Source: Syntrophaceae bacterium UBA1062 | Lineage (GTDB): Bacteria; Desulfobacterota; Desulfomonilia; UBA1062 | DNA length: 11,605 nucleotides | Assembly (NCBI GenBank): GCA_002316295.1 | Contig: DCDF01000091.1 | Location: 1 to 11,605, forward strand | Direction of reading: 5' to 3' | Shown: in pieces, positions 1-7,573 of the stretch | How positions within the stretch are numbered: position 1 is the stretch's first letter | Layout: the number at the start of each line of letters is the position of its first letter | Notes under the pieces: generated by a model | What the model was told of the DNA's origin: nothing | Database searches by the model: none | The model's input: only the letters and a program-made list of their open reading frames with translations | Program-made: the position numbers and the translations under genes

Positions 1-615
1 GAGTTCGAACGGGTGGGAGGCGTCAAATCCATCAGAACGGACGTTCGAATCATTGCCGCCACCAACAAGAACCTCGAAGAAGAGGTAGAGCAGGGCAGGT
101 TCCGCGAGGACCTGTACTACCGGCTCAATGTCATCCCCATGAATCTGCCTCCCTTGCGGGAGAGGAGAGACGATGTTCCGCTGCTGGTAAAGCATTTCCT
201 GGCCAAGTACGGCAAGGAAAAGAACCCTTCTTTGACCGGCTTCAGCAGGAAGGCCATGAACCTGCTCATGCAGTACAAGTGGCCCGGCAATGTCCGTGAG
301 CTCGAGAATCTCGTGGAGCGCCTGCTGGTTCTGTGCGACGGGCCCGAGGTCGATACGTGTGATCTTCCGGACAAGATCCTCGCCGGCGCCGTCCAAACGA
401 CGTCGGCCGTCCCGCATATCGATCTGCCCGAGTCCGGAATCGATCTGTCCAGCGCGGTGAGCGAATTCGAAAAGAGCATCATCATCCAGGCGCTGAACCG
501 GAGCAACTGGGTGAAGAACCGGGCTGCCAAGCTCCTCCACGTGAACCGGACGACATTGGTGGAAAAGATCAAGAAACAAAAGCTCCAGAGGCCCGTAGAG
601 GTGAAGCTGGGCTGA
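1..615 (+). CDS. Sigma-54-dependent transcriptional activator, FlrA/FleQ-like (5' partial)
   Basis: This is the C-terminal part (204 codons visible) of an NtrC-class activator that uses ATP hydrolysis to open sigma-54 RNA polymerase promoters. The frame is open at base 1, so the start and the Walker A, GAFTGA and Walker B motifs lie outside the window; a GTG at 13 is internal. Visible are the end of the AAA+ domain (FERVGG at the left edge, sensor I IAATN, FREDLYYRLNVIP with the arginine finger, sensor II WPGNVRELENLVER) and a C-terminal Fis-type helix-turn-helix (RAAKLLHVNRTTLVEKIKK). The NRTTLVEKIKK recognition helix is typical of FlrA/FleQ flagellar master regulators; a general NtrC-family protein remains possible. 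Its neighbours, an FlrC-like regulator and flagellar structural genes, support a flagellar role. Whether it carries a receiver domain cannot be seen. Confidence 0.88.
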   Translation, partial: EFERVGGVKSIRTDVRIIAATNKNLEEEVEQGRFREDLYYRLNVIPMNLPPLRERRDDVPLLVKHFLAKYGKEKNPSLTGFSRKAMNLLMQYKWPGNVRELENLVERLLVLCDGPEVDTCDLPDKILAGAVQTTSAVPHIDLPESGIDLSSAVSEFEKSIIIQALNRSNWVKNRAAKLLHVNRTTLVEKIKKQKLQRPVEVKLG

Positions 616-678
616 CCGCCCCGGCCAGGTGGACATGTCGGCCGCCTCAACCGCACGAGTGCATGCGAAAACTTTTTG

Positions 679-707
679 TTGGCACCTCCCTGACAAGCAT
701 TTATCAT
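679..707 (+). promoter_or_regulatory. Candidate sigma-70-type promoter upstream of the TPR gene
   Basis: A -35-like TTGGCA (679-684) and a -10-like TATCAT (702-707) are separated by exactly 17 bases, and each differs from consensus at one position. Transcription would start near 714, leaving an 80-base leader if translation starts at 797. A T-run at 673-677 lies just upstream. The site would give the TPR gene, and perhaps the FlrC-like gene behind it, transcription independent of the upstream regulator gene. It is predicted from sequence alone. Confidence 0.45.
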
Positions 708-744
708 GATCACCGAGGAACATGACCTGAAGCGCGCAAAACAT

Positions 745-766
745 GGGGACAGGGACCGATTCGGTC
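745..766 (+). repeat. GGGGACAGG element with adjoining GACCG/CGGTC hairpin
   Basis: The sequence GGGGACAGG (745-753) is followed directly by an inverted repeat: GACCG (754-758), ATT (759-761), CGGTC (762-766). A G-rich head followed by a short hairpin resembles dispersed REP-like sequences linked to single-strand (Y1) transposases, and also resembles the layout of the repeat at the right edge of this window. An operator for a dimeric regulator is an alternative. The element lies inside the longest possible reading frame of the TPR gene, which argues for that gene starting further downstream. Only one copy is seen here. Confidence 0.3.
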
Positions 767-796
767 GTGCATATGAGAGCACCGGGCAAAGCTGGC

Positions 797-3466
797 ATGA
801 AAGTTGTATTTTTCAGGGGAGTGAAAAAATACGGATTGTCAGAAATCAGTGCGGGAAGTTCCTGGATCATCGGTTGGTTTCTGCTGCTGATGTGCGTTCC
901 ATCGGCACTGCCGGCCTATCAGGGAACAGTGCAGATCGGGGGAGGACCCGACCGTGCACGGATCGTCTTCGGCCTTGAAAGGCACGCGCTTCCCGTCCTG
1001 GAACAGAAAGATCAGACGCTGATCGTCAATTTTCCGAACACTGTCGGAAAACCCGCGACTTTTACGGATATCTTTATCATCAGCAGGTTCGCCTTTGACG
1101 GAAAAATGGCCGTGATCTCGATGAACCGGCCTTTTACCTACACCGGCAGCACTTCAGGCGACTCTCCGCAGTTCATTCTCGATATCGCGCTCAAACAGGA
1201 TGCTTCCGCCCCCTGCCCCATCGATTATATCGAATCGAACATCCACGACGCCGGCGTCGCCGTCGGCATTGTCGTGAATCCGGGGAAATGGCCCGAGGTG
1301 CGCTGCATTAAGAACAAACGGGTGTATCTGCTCTTCGATGGAGAAACGGACTGCACAGGCATCGAGCAGAAGCTCTCGCTCATCCCGTATATCACATTCG
1401 ACGGACTCGTGAGGCTGGAGGACGCTACGGCCTTCTCCTTCAGTCTGACCGGCGAGAACGTCGAGATGGAGGTCAATGCCCAGGAGCTGTACAATAAGGT
1501 GGTCCTGAATATCACCGCCGGATCGGGAAGCCGGCCCAAGATTTACGGCATCGCCAGGAGCGCCTACGAGCAGGGCGATATCGCTGCTGCGATACATACT
1601 CTGGAGCCGTACCGGAGCTCTCTCGACGCACAGGAAAGCATTCTCCTGGCGAGGGCGTACTGGAAGATCTCGTTTCCCTATCACATGGATTCCCGGTCAA
1701 TAGAAGCGCTCAAACTCATGAGCGAGGGGGTGCAGGCCATGGTCCCCGGGCTGCCCAGGGAGACGGTCATGCTGGAGTACTCGCGGATGCTCCTGCACGC
1801 ATCCATGCACTCCGACGCTGTCACTTACATCCAATTTCTCAAAGAATCCCAGTCTCCTGAGATAGCCGCTGAGGCATATGTGGCGGAAATAGACGTCCTG
1901 AACAAAAAAGGCGAGTTCCAGGACGCCTTCGTCCAGAACAAGCGGATGATAAACGATCTGGGTGAAAACGCCGTCCCTGAACGCCTGAAGCCCTACTATC
2001 TCTCGGTGCTCGCGGACACGTATCTGGGCCTGAGCGCGTATCCCCGTGCCCTCAAGCTGTACCGGGAAGCGCTCGCCCTGGACCCTGAATTCTTCCGTAC
2101 AGACCCGGATCTCTACGCGAGGATGGCGGAGGCCGCCTACAGGCTCAACGACTTCGCCGGCGCGAAAGACTATATGCTTTCCGCCGTCAACCTGAGCAGA
2201 AAGGACAACAAGGCCGAGTACCTCGTGACCCTGGGAGACTGCCTGTATAAGATGGGCCGGAAAGGACAGGCCATGAGTGTGTTCTCCGAGGTGGAGAATA
2301 TCGCCCCCCAGAGCGAAAGCGGGATCATCGCAAAGCTCAAGACCGCCCGGATCATCATGGACAAAGATCTTGCCGACGACGGGCAGCTCTCAGACAAGGG
2401 GTTCTACGAGATCATCGACATCTATGAGAACCTCAAATCGAGCCCCGAGTATCAGGAAGGGCCTCTGGGATCCATCATCAAGATACGCATCGCACAGACG
2501 TATGCTCACCGCAGAGACTGGGAGAACGCCCTGGCCTCTTACCTGCGCGCGTGGACAGACACGAAAAAGGACGACCCTGTTCATGTCTATGTGCAGACAG
2601 AGGCTGAAAAGTGCATCCTCGCCCGCCTGCAGGAACTCTTCCGGCAGGAGGCCTACGACATGGTACTGGACCTCTACACAGAGTACCGGGACAGCTTCAT
2701 GCATGACATTCAGGACCTGGAAACTCGATTCATCCTCGCCACGTCTTTCCATCGCCTCGGACATGCCGACCAGGCCCGCGGCATGTTCATTTCCTGCATC
2801 GAAAAACCGTCATCCAGAAGTGAGGAAGCCTTGTACTCCCTGTATGCCATCGATCATGCGCGGGGAGACTATGCCGGCGCCCTGAAATGGAACACCCGAT
2901 ATCTCGAATCATACCCCCGGGGGAAAAACGCCTCTGTCATGAGGGAAAACCGGGGACCGCTGCTCTACTACACAAGCAACCTTGAGGAGGCGATATCATA
3001 CCTCGAGCAGATAACGGACAAGGGGGATGAAAAGGCGCTGACCGCCCTGTCCATGCTGGCGGATGCTCATGAAAAGCTGGGCGACCCCGACCGGACGATT
3101 GCAACCCTCGAAAAGATAATCGGGTTTCCGGAAGCCGTGAGGTCTCCGGTCATCGAGAAGGCCCTGTATGTTCGGGCCATCAGGCTCAAAGAGACGTCCG
3201 AAACCGCACGGTCGCAGGATCTCTTCGCGAGGCTGCTCGATCAGTACCCCCAGTCGGCGTACCGGGACTGGGCGCTCTACCACCTTGCGGAGATTTCTCG
3301 CGCACGAGGAGACACCGGGGAGGCGGCACGGCTTCTCGATACCGTCATCCAGCGCAGCACGGACAAAGTCCTCCACGAGCTCGCTATGAGCCTTCGGGGC
3401 GAACTGGGGCTTGCGAAAGACCTGCGCGAGTTTTCGAATCTCAAAGACAGATTCAGAGAGAAGTAG
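797..3466 (+). CDS. Exported TPR-repeat protein in flagellar regulatory locus
   Basis: This protein of about 889 residues has a predicted signal sequence (basic N-terminus, hydrophobic stretch at residues 22-38, possible cleavage after A40), so it probably acts in the periplasm. Residues 41-235 look beta-rich and may form two related segments, loosely like AMIN domains (inference). From about residue 250 to the end the protein is helical with tetratricopeptide-type repeats, for example around 395-500 (YLSVLADTYLGLSAYPRALK, then ALALDP) and 780-860 (DWALYHLAEISRARGDTGEA). TPRs mediate protein contacts. The start is uncertain: the frame is open from an ATG at 743, and ATG 773, ATG 797 and GTG 821 are all possible with no clear ribosome site. 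I chose 797 because it puts the signal peptide at the N-terminus and avoids the hairpin element. It ends 6 bases before the FlrC-like gene, suggesting co-transcription. I do not recognise a named family; a role in flagellar placement or assembly is only inferred from context. Confidence 0.75.
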   Translation: MKVVFFRGVKKYGLSEISAGSSWIIGWFLLLMCVPSALPAYQGTVQIGGGPDRARIVFGLERHALPVLEQKDQTLIVNFPNTVGKPATFTDIFIISRFAFDGKMAVISMNRPFTYTGSTSGDSPQFILDIALKQDASAPCPIDYIESNIHDAGVAVGIVVNPGKWPEVRCIKNKRVYLLFDGETDCTGIEQKLSLIPYITFDGLVRLEDATAFSFSLTGENVEMEVNAQELYNKVVLNITAGSGSRPKIYGIARSAYEQGDIAAAIHTLEPYRSSLDAQESILLARAYWKISFPYHMDSRSIEALKLMSEGVQAMVPGLPRETVMLEYSRMLLHASMHSDAVTYIQFLKESQSPEIAAEAYVAEIDVLNKKGEFQDAFVQNKRMINDLGENAVPERLKPYYLSVLADTYLGLSAYPRALKLYREALALDPEFFRTDPDLYARMAEAAYRLNDFAGAKDYMLSAVNLSRKDNKAEYLVTLGDCLYKMGRKGQAMSVFSEVENIAPQSESGIIAKLKTARIIMDKDLADDGQLSDKGFYEIIDIYENLKSSPEYQEGPLGSIIKIRIAQTYAHRRDWENALASYLRAWTDTKKDDPVHVYVQTEAEKCILARLQELFRQEAYDMVLDLYTEYRDSFMHDIQDLETRFILATSFHRLGHADQARGMFISCIEKPSSRSEEALYSLYAIDHARGDYAGALKWNTRYLESYPRGKNASVMRENRGPLLYYTSNLEEAISYLEQITDKGDEKALTALSMLADAHEKLGDPDRTIATLEKIIGFPEAVRSPVIEKALYVRAIRLKETSETARSQDLFARLLDQYPQSAYRDWALYHLAEISRARGDTGEAARLLDTVIQRSTDKVLHELAMSLRGELGLAKDLREFSNLKDRFREK

Positions 3467-3472
3467 CGATCA

Positions 3473-4771
3473 ATGGGAATTGCAATCCTCGACAACGACA
3501 AATCCACGGTCTCCATTCTGGCGGAGATCATCGATGAAATGGGGGAATCGCCCTGCCCGTTCACGGACAAGGACAAATTTCTGGGGGCCATCGACCCCAA
3601 GTCTCACTGCGTGGCGGTTATAGCCGATGATTTCCTGGATGTCATCGAGGGTACGAAGCAGGTATATCCGAGCATAGAAATCCTCGCCATGGGCTCGCTC
3701 GACGGCAGCCGGTGCATTCAGGCCGGAGCCGCCCACCATCTCGGCAAGCCGTTCTCGGCAGACAGTTTCCGGCAGGTTCTCCAAACACTGCTGATCGGCA
3801 TGAAGGCCCGGCCGGTCTCAGAAAATGGATCGTTCATCGCCGCCGACAGGAGCATGCAGAGGATCATCGAGGTTCTCGACAAGGTCGCGCCCACCCAGGC
3901 GCCGGTTCTGATCCAGGGCGAGTCCGGCACCGGCAAGGAGGTCATCGCGCGCTACATCCACAAGCACAGCAGGAGGAGCTCGGGCCCCTACGTGGGCATC
4001 AATCTGGCCGCCATTCCCGACACCCTGCTCGAGAGCGAGCTGTTCGGGTATGAAAAAGGCGCCTTCACCGGCGCATATGCGACAAGGGTCGGTAAGTTCG
4101 AGCTCGCGGATGGCGGCACCATTCTCCTCGACGAGGTCACCGAGATCAGCGTCGGGCTCCAGGCCAAGCTCCTTCGGGTCCTCCAGGAAAAGCAGATCGA
4201 CCGGGTGGGAGCCAAGTCTTCTCTGCCGGTCGACTTCCGGGTCATCGCCACCACCAACCGGGATATCGAGAAGGACATCCAGGAAGGTAAATTCCGCTCA
4301 GACCTCTACTTCCGCCTGAACGTCATCCCCGTCAAGGTGCCGCCCCTGCGGGCCAGGAGAGACGATATCCTGCCCCTGGCGGCGCACTTCATCGCCAAGG
4401 TGGCAAAGCGGGAAGGCATGCAGGAAAAAATATTGAGCCCCCAGGCGAAAGAGGCACTTCTGGGCTATGAATGGCCGGGCAATGTCCGGGAGCTGGAAAA
4501 CGTGATCGAACGGTCCATGATCCTCACCGACGGGCCTGAGATCCCTCCCGACATCATCTCGTTCGGCATGCAGGGCTCTCAGGAGCCGGCGGGAGCGTAC
4601 GCGGCCGTGGGGACAACCATCCACGACATGGAGAAAAAGCTCATCTTCTCGACGCTCGAGAGCGTGGACGGAAACCGTACAAAAGCCGCCGTACTCCTGG
4701 GCATCAGTATCCGCACCTTGCGCAACAAGCTCAATGAATATTCGGCCAAAGGTCAAAATTCCGACACGTAG
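3473..4771 (+). CDS. Sigma-54-dependent response regulator, FlrC/FlgR-like
   Basis: This 432-residue NtrC-class activator has the usual three parts. Residues 1-105 resemble a receiver: acidic pair D7/D9, candidate phospho-acceptor D52 or D53, and K92-P93-F94. However, the loop after the acceptor is short and lacks the usual PGMDG-type segment, so phosphorylation is doubtful. The AAA+ core is intact: Walker A GESGTGK (149-155), GAFTGA (196-201) that contacts sigma-54, Walker B ending D220-E221, sensor I IATTN, arginine-finger segment FRSDLYFRLNVIP, and sensor II WPGNVRELENVIER. A Fis-type helix-turn-helix ends the protein (KAAVLLGISIRTLRNKLNEY). The ATG at 3473 is 6 bases after the TPR stop, with a weak purine-rich AGAGAAG upstream. 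Position directly ahead of a sigma-54 promoter and flgB makes it the likely activator of that operon, like Vibrio FlrC or Pseudomonas FleR. No partner kinase gene is adjacent. Confidence 0.9.
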   Translation: MGIAILDNDKSTVSILAEIIDEMGESPCPFTDKDKFLGAIDPKSHCVAVIADDFLDVIEGTKQVYPSIEILAMGSLDGSRCIQAGAAHHLGKPFSADSFRQVLQTLLIGMKARPVSENGSFIAADRSMQRIIEVLDKVAPTQAPVLIQGESGTGKEVIARYIHKHSRRSSGPYVGINLAAIPDTLLESELFGYEKGAFTGAYATRVGKFELADGGTILLDEVTEISVGLQAKLLRVLQEKQIDRVGAKSSLPVDFRVIATTNRDIEKDIQEGKFRSDLYFRLNVIPVKVPPLRARRDDILPLAAHFIAKVAKREGMQEKILSPQAKEALLGYEWPGNVRELENVIERSMILTDGPEIPPDIISFGMQGSQEPAGAYAAVGTTIHDMEKKLIFSTLESVDGNRTKAAVLLGISIRTLRNKLNEYSAKGQNSDT

Positions 4772-4830
4772 CCGGTCTGATTTTCTGACAGCGACACACA
4801 CAGATCCGCACAAAAAGCCATTCTCTACAT

Positions 4831-4846
4831 TGGTATGGGTATTGCT
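4831..4846 (+). promoter_or_regulatory. Sigma-54 (RpoN) -24/-12 promoter of the flgB operon
   Basis: TGGTATGGGTATTGCT matches the sigma-54 pattern TGGCAC-N5-TTGCT. The invariant GG (4832-4833) and GC (4844-4845) have the required spacing, and the -12 element TTGCT is perfect; the -24 element departs from consensus at two of its three less-conserved positions. The predicted start is near 4857, only 14 bases before the flgB ATG. It lies in the 99-base gap behind an RpoN activator gene, as in middle-class flagellar operons of Vibrio, Pseudomonas and many Desulfobacterota. Activator binding sites were not identified. Confidence 0.82.
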
Positions 4847-4860
4847 TATTTCCCCTGAGT

Positions 4861-4865
4861 GGAGG
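4861..4865 (+). promoter_or_regulatory. Ribosome binding site fixing the flgB start
   Basis: GGAGG lies 5 bases before the ATG at 4871. An in-frame GTG at 4859 would give four more residues, but it overlaps this site and lies at the predicted transcription start, so ATG 4871 is preferred. Confidence 0.8.
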
Positions 4866-4870
4866 AAAAC

Positions 4871-5260
4871 ATGGCAGGTATTTTCGGCAAAACATTGGCG
4901 GATCTCACGTCGGTCATGAATTACAGGCTGTTCAGGCAGGGAATCATCTCGAGCAACATAGCCAACATCGACACCCCGGGCTATAAGGCCAGGGACGCAT
5001 CCTTCGATGAAGAGCTCACCTCCCGCCTTCAACTGGCCACCACCCGGCCCAACCATCTCCGGTCTCCGGGCGAACCTTCGGGCGTTTCTTTCCGGGTCAA
5101 GCCCGATCCCTTTTCCCGGATCGGCAATGATTCCAACACCGTGGATCTCGACAGAGAAATGATGAAGCTCACTCAGAACCAGATTCTCTACGAAGCCTCG
5201 TCCCAGATGATTCAGAGCAAGATCGAAGGCATTAAAAACGCCATAAGGAGCATAGGATGA
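4871..5260 (+). CDS. flgB: Flagellar proximal rod protein FlgB
   Basis: FlgB is a subunit of the proximal rod, the periplasmic drive shaft joining the MS ring to the distal rod. The 129-residue product is of normal length. It shows the rod-family N-terminal helix with SSNIANIDTPGYKARD (about residues 30-45), a low-complexity middle, and the closing helix with VDLDREMMKLTQNQILYEAS, in which amphipathic heptads pack against the N-terminal helix. It has no cleavable signal because rod proteins leave by the flagellar type III export system. It is the first gene of the sigma-54-driven operon, with a strong GGAGG site. Its stop overlaps the flgC start by 4 bases (ATGA), so the two rod proteins are probably translationally coupled. 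Confidence 0.97.
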   Translation: MAGIFGKTLADLTSVMNYRLFRQGIISSNIANIDTPGYKARDASFDEELTSRLQLATTRPNHLRSPGEPSGVSFRVKPDPFSRIGNDSNTVDLDREMMKLTQNQILYEASSQMIQSKIEGIKNAIRSIG

Positions 5261-5661
5261 CTGATCTCTTTACTGCAATGGACATCAGCGCCAGCGGCAT
5301 GAGAGCGCAGAGAACCAGGATGGATGTCATATCCTCCAACATCGCAAACGCCCACACCACCAGAACGGACGCCGGAGGGCCCTATCAGCGCAGAGATGTG
5401 GTCTTCCGGGAGAATTCCTTTGAGAGCCAGCTCTCAAGCGTCGAGGTGGAGTCCATCGTCAGCGATCCTGCGCCGGGCAAGCGCATGCACGACCCCAGTC
5501 ATCCCGATGCCGACGAGCAGGGATATGTAACGCTGCCCAACGTCAATCTCATGGAGGAAATGGTGAATATGATCGGAGCATCCCGGGCCTTTGAAGCGAA
5601 TACCACCGCTGTCAAGGCGCAGAAAGACATGGCCGCAAAGGCCCTGGCGATCGGGAGGTAG
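5257..5661 (+). CDS. flgC: Flagellar proximal rod protein FlgC
   Basis: FlgC is the second proximal rod subunit, exported by the flagellar type III system and assembled with FlgB and FlgF. The 134-residue product has the flagellar rod motif near the N-terminus (MDISASGMRAQRTRMDVISS, then NIANAHTTRT), the GGPYQRRDVVF strand that follows it in FlgC proteins, and the C-terminal signature PNVNLMEEMVNMIGASRAFE followed by a helix rich in alanine and lysine. The start uses AAGGAG (5245-5250), 6 bases upstream, inside the end of flgB. The stop is 2 bases before fliE, and the end of flgC supplies the GGGAGG ribosome site for fliE. Confidence 0.97.
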   Translation: MTDLFTAMDISASGMRAQRTRMDVISSNIANAHTTRTDAGGPYQRRDVVFRENSFESQLSSVEVESIVSDPAPGKRMHDPSHPDADEQGYVTLPNVNLMEEMVNMIGASRAFEANTTAVKAQKDMAAKALAIGR

Positions 5662-5663
5662 CG

Positions 5664-5954
5664 ATGCGGATAGACCCTTCTGATTTTCCCCGCTTGAGCA
5701 TCGGCCCACAGGCCGGGCAAACGAGCAAACCGCCGACCGAGAGCTTTATCGATACTCTCAAAGAGGCTATCCAGTCCACGAACACCCGGATCAAGGAGTC
5801 CGAACGCATGGGGGTCGAGCTTGCTCAGGGCAGGAGCGGCAATATCCACGAGACCATGATTGCCATGCAGAAGGCGGGCATCAGCACCCAGCTCCTTGTG
5901 GCTGTCACCAACAAACTCATTGAAGGCTATAATCAGCTGATGCAACTGAGATGA
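5664..5954 (+). CDS. fliE: Flagellar hook-basal body adaptor protein FliE
   Basis: FliE joins the MS ring to the rod and is among the first proteins exported. The 96-residue product is slightly short of the usual 100-110. It has a disordered proline-containing start (residues 1-25), a helix with SFIDTLKEAIQSTN, and the diagnostic C-terminal half, ETMIAMQKAGISTQLLVAVT followed by NKLIEGYNQLMQ, which matches FliE across genera. The ATG at 5664 has GGGAGG (5653-5658) 5 bases upstream. It overlaps fliF by 4 bases (ATGA), placing the adaptor next to the ring it sits on. Confidence 0.95.
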   Translation: MRIDPSDFPRLSIGPQAGQTSKPPTESFIDTLKEAIQSTNTRIKESERMGVELAQGRSGNIHETMIAMQKAGISTQLLVAVTNKLIEGYNQLMQLR

Positions 5955-7573
5955 ACATACAAGATTCTTTCACCCAATTCACGGCGTGGTTCTCCAAGAC
6001 GAGCACGGGCCAGAAGTTCGCCTTTTTCTCAGCGGCGGGGCTGGCGGTCGCGGTCATCGTGGTTTCCCTCATGTGGGCGTTCGCTCCCAAGTACCAGTAT
6101 CTCTTCACGAACCTCGACGAGTCGGATGCATCCCTCATTGTGCAGAGCCTCAAGGAAAACCGCATCCCCTATAAGCTCGTCAAGGGCGGCACGGCCCTCA
6201 TGATCCCGGAAGGCAGCGTCTACGAGACACGGCTCAACCTCGCATCGCAGGGACTGCCCAAGGGAGGCAGGGGAGACGGGTTCGCCCTGTTCGACGAGAC
6301 GGGATTCTCCACCTCGGAGTTCGTCCAGAAGATCAACTACCAGCGGGCGCTTCAGAACGAGCTGGCCAATACGATCATGTCGCTGGAGGAAGTCGACTAC
6401 GCAAGGGTCCACATCGCCATGCCCAAGGAGAGCGTGTTCATCGAGGATGAGAAACCGGCCAAGGCGTCTATTGTGGTCAAGCCGAGCGCCGGCCGGCAGA
6501 TTACCCCGGGGCAGGTCCAGGGGATCGTCTATCTGGTGGCCAAGAGCGTACGCGGCCTCGACCCGGAAAACATCAGCATCGTCGACATTCGCGGCAAAGT
6601 GCTCTACGAAGGCAAGCAGAATTCCGACGCCATTTCCCTCGCGACCAATTATCTCGATGTGAAGCACACCACCGAAAACGCGCTCCAGAGCCGCGCGCAG
6701 GATCTTCTGGAAAAAATCCTGGGACCTGCCGCAGCCATTGTCAAGGTCAGTGCAGATATCAATATGGACATGGTCAAGAGTGTCGAAGACAACTATGATC
6801 CGGAAATCCATGTTGTCAGAAGCGAGGAGCTGAAAAGCGAATTCAAAAGCAGCGACGATGTGAATGCGGGCATTGCGGGCACCCAGTCGAACCTCCCCAC
6901 CGGCAGGGGCGCTCCGGGATCGATCCCGGACAATGCGTCGTCGGGCCAGTCGAACGTGATTCGCAACTACGAGATCGCACGACATCAGACGGAACGCATC
7001 GCATCTCCCGGGAACATTACCCGCCTTACCATATCGGTAGTGGTGGACGGCACCTACAAGACAGACGAAGACGGCGGCCGGATCTTTGTTCCCAGAACCG
7101 AAGACGAGCTCAGAAACATCGAGGACGCAGTAAAGCACACTGTGGGGTTCAGTGCCGACCGTGAGGATACGATCTCGGTATCGTGTATTCCCTTCAACCA
7201 GGAAGGGCCGGAGATTATGGCCCTGGCCGAGCGGGCGAAGAAGCACGAACTCCTCGCATCTCTCATCAAGCCGGCGGTGTTTTTGCTCATCACGCTCCTT
7301 GTCCTGCTCTTCGTCATCAGACCCCTGCTCAAATGGCTCTCCAAATCCGTCAGGGTGATCGAAGAAGAGCCAGAAAAGAAAAAAGCACTTGCAGAAGCGG
7401 AAGGAACAGGAGAGATCGAGGCGCGTGAAATACCCCAGCTGGAGTCTGCCGGGCTGAGCGATGAAAACAAGCAGACACTCATCGGCAAAGTCAAGGCGAT
7501 CGAGAAGAGCAGCCGGTCCGACATGGATACCGCCACTGCAGTGGTGAAATCCTGGCTTCAGGAGAGTCTCTGA
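5951..7573 (+). CDS. fliF: Flagellar MS-ring protein FliF
   Basis: FliF forms the membrane MS ring that seeds basal-body assembly. The 540-residue product has a short cytoplasmic N-terminus, a first membrane helix (about residues 24-45), ring-building motifs in the periplasmic region (YLFTNLDESDASLIVQSLKE, and the FALFDETGFSTSEFVQKINY region with YQRALQNELANTI), a second membrane helix (about 441-456), and a cytoplasmic tail. The tail ends VVKSWLQE, matching the FliG-binding helix. A low-complexity stretch near residues 310-335 (rich in Gly, Ser, Pro) corresponds to the variable beta-collar insertion. Length is typical. The start overlaps the fliE stop by 4 bases, with no strong ribosome site, so coupling is likely; the end overlaps fliG by one base. 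Confidence 0.97.
   Translation: MNIQDSFTQFTAWFSKTSTGQKFAFFSAAGLAVAVIVVSLMWAFAPKYQYLFTNLDESDASLIVQSLKENRIPYKLVKGGTALMIPEGSVYETRLNLASQGLPKGGRGDGFALFDETGFSTSEFVQKINYQRALQNELANTIMSLEEVDYARVHIAMPKESVFIEDEKPAKASIVVKPSAGRQITPGQVQGIVYLVAKSVRGLDPENISIVDIRGKVLYEGKQNSDAISLATNYLDVKHTTENALQSRAQDLLEKILGPAAAIVKVSADINMDMVKSVEDNYDPEIHVVRSEELKSEFKSSDDVNAGIAGTQSNLPTGRGAPGSIPDNASSGQSNVIRNYEIARHQTERIASPGNITRLTISVVVDGTYKTDEDGGRIFVPRTEDELRNIEDAVKHTVGFSADREDTISVSCIPFNQEGPEIMALAERAKKHELLASLIKPAVFLLITLLVLLFVIRPLLKWLSKSVRVIEEEPEKKKALAEAEGTGEIEAREIPQLESAGLSDENKQTLIGKVKAIEKSSRSDMDTATAVVKSWLQESL

Noticed and set aside
628..677. Inverted repeats (CGGCC/GGCCG and CGCA/TGCG) before a T-run as a terminator of the FlrA-like gene
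   Set aside because: Stems are only 4-5 bp with long loops, and the T-run is separated from the second stem by AAAAC, so I cannot support a terminator.
680..695. TGGCAC at 680-685 as a -24 element of a sigma-54 promoter
   Set aside because: At the required distance the -12 element reads TGAC instead of TTGC, missing the key G; the overlapping sigma-70 reading fits better.
883..895. Lipoprotein signal at LLMC in the TPR protein
   Set aside because: The residue before Cys is Met rather than the small residue a lipobox needs, so an ordinary signal peptide is more likely.
6029..7246. Long open frame on the - strand (405 codons) opposite fliF
   Set aside because: It lies fully inside the well-supported fliF gene, the product looks like no known family, and such antisense frames are common in GC-biased coding DNA.
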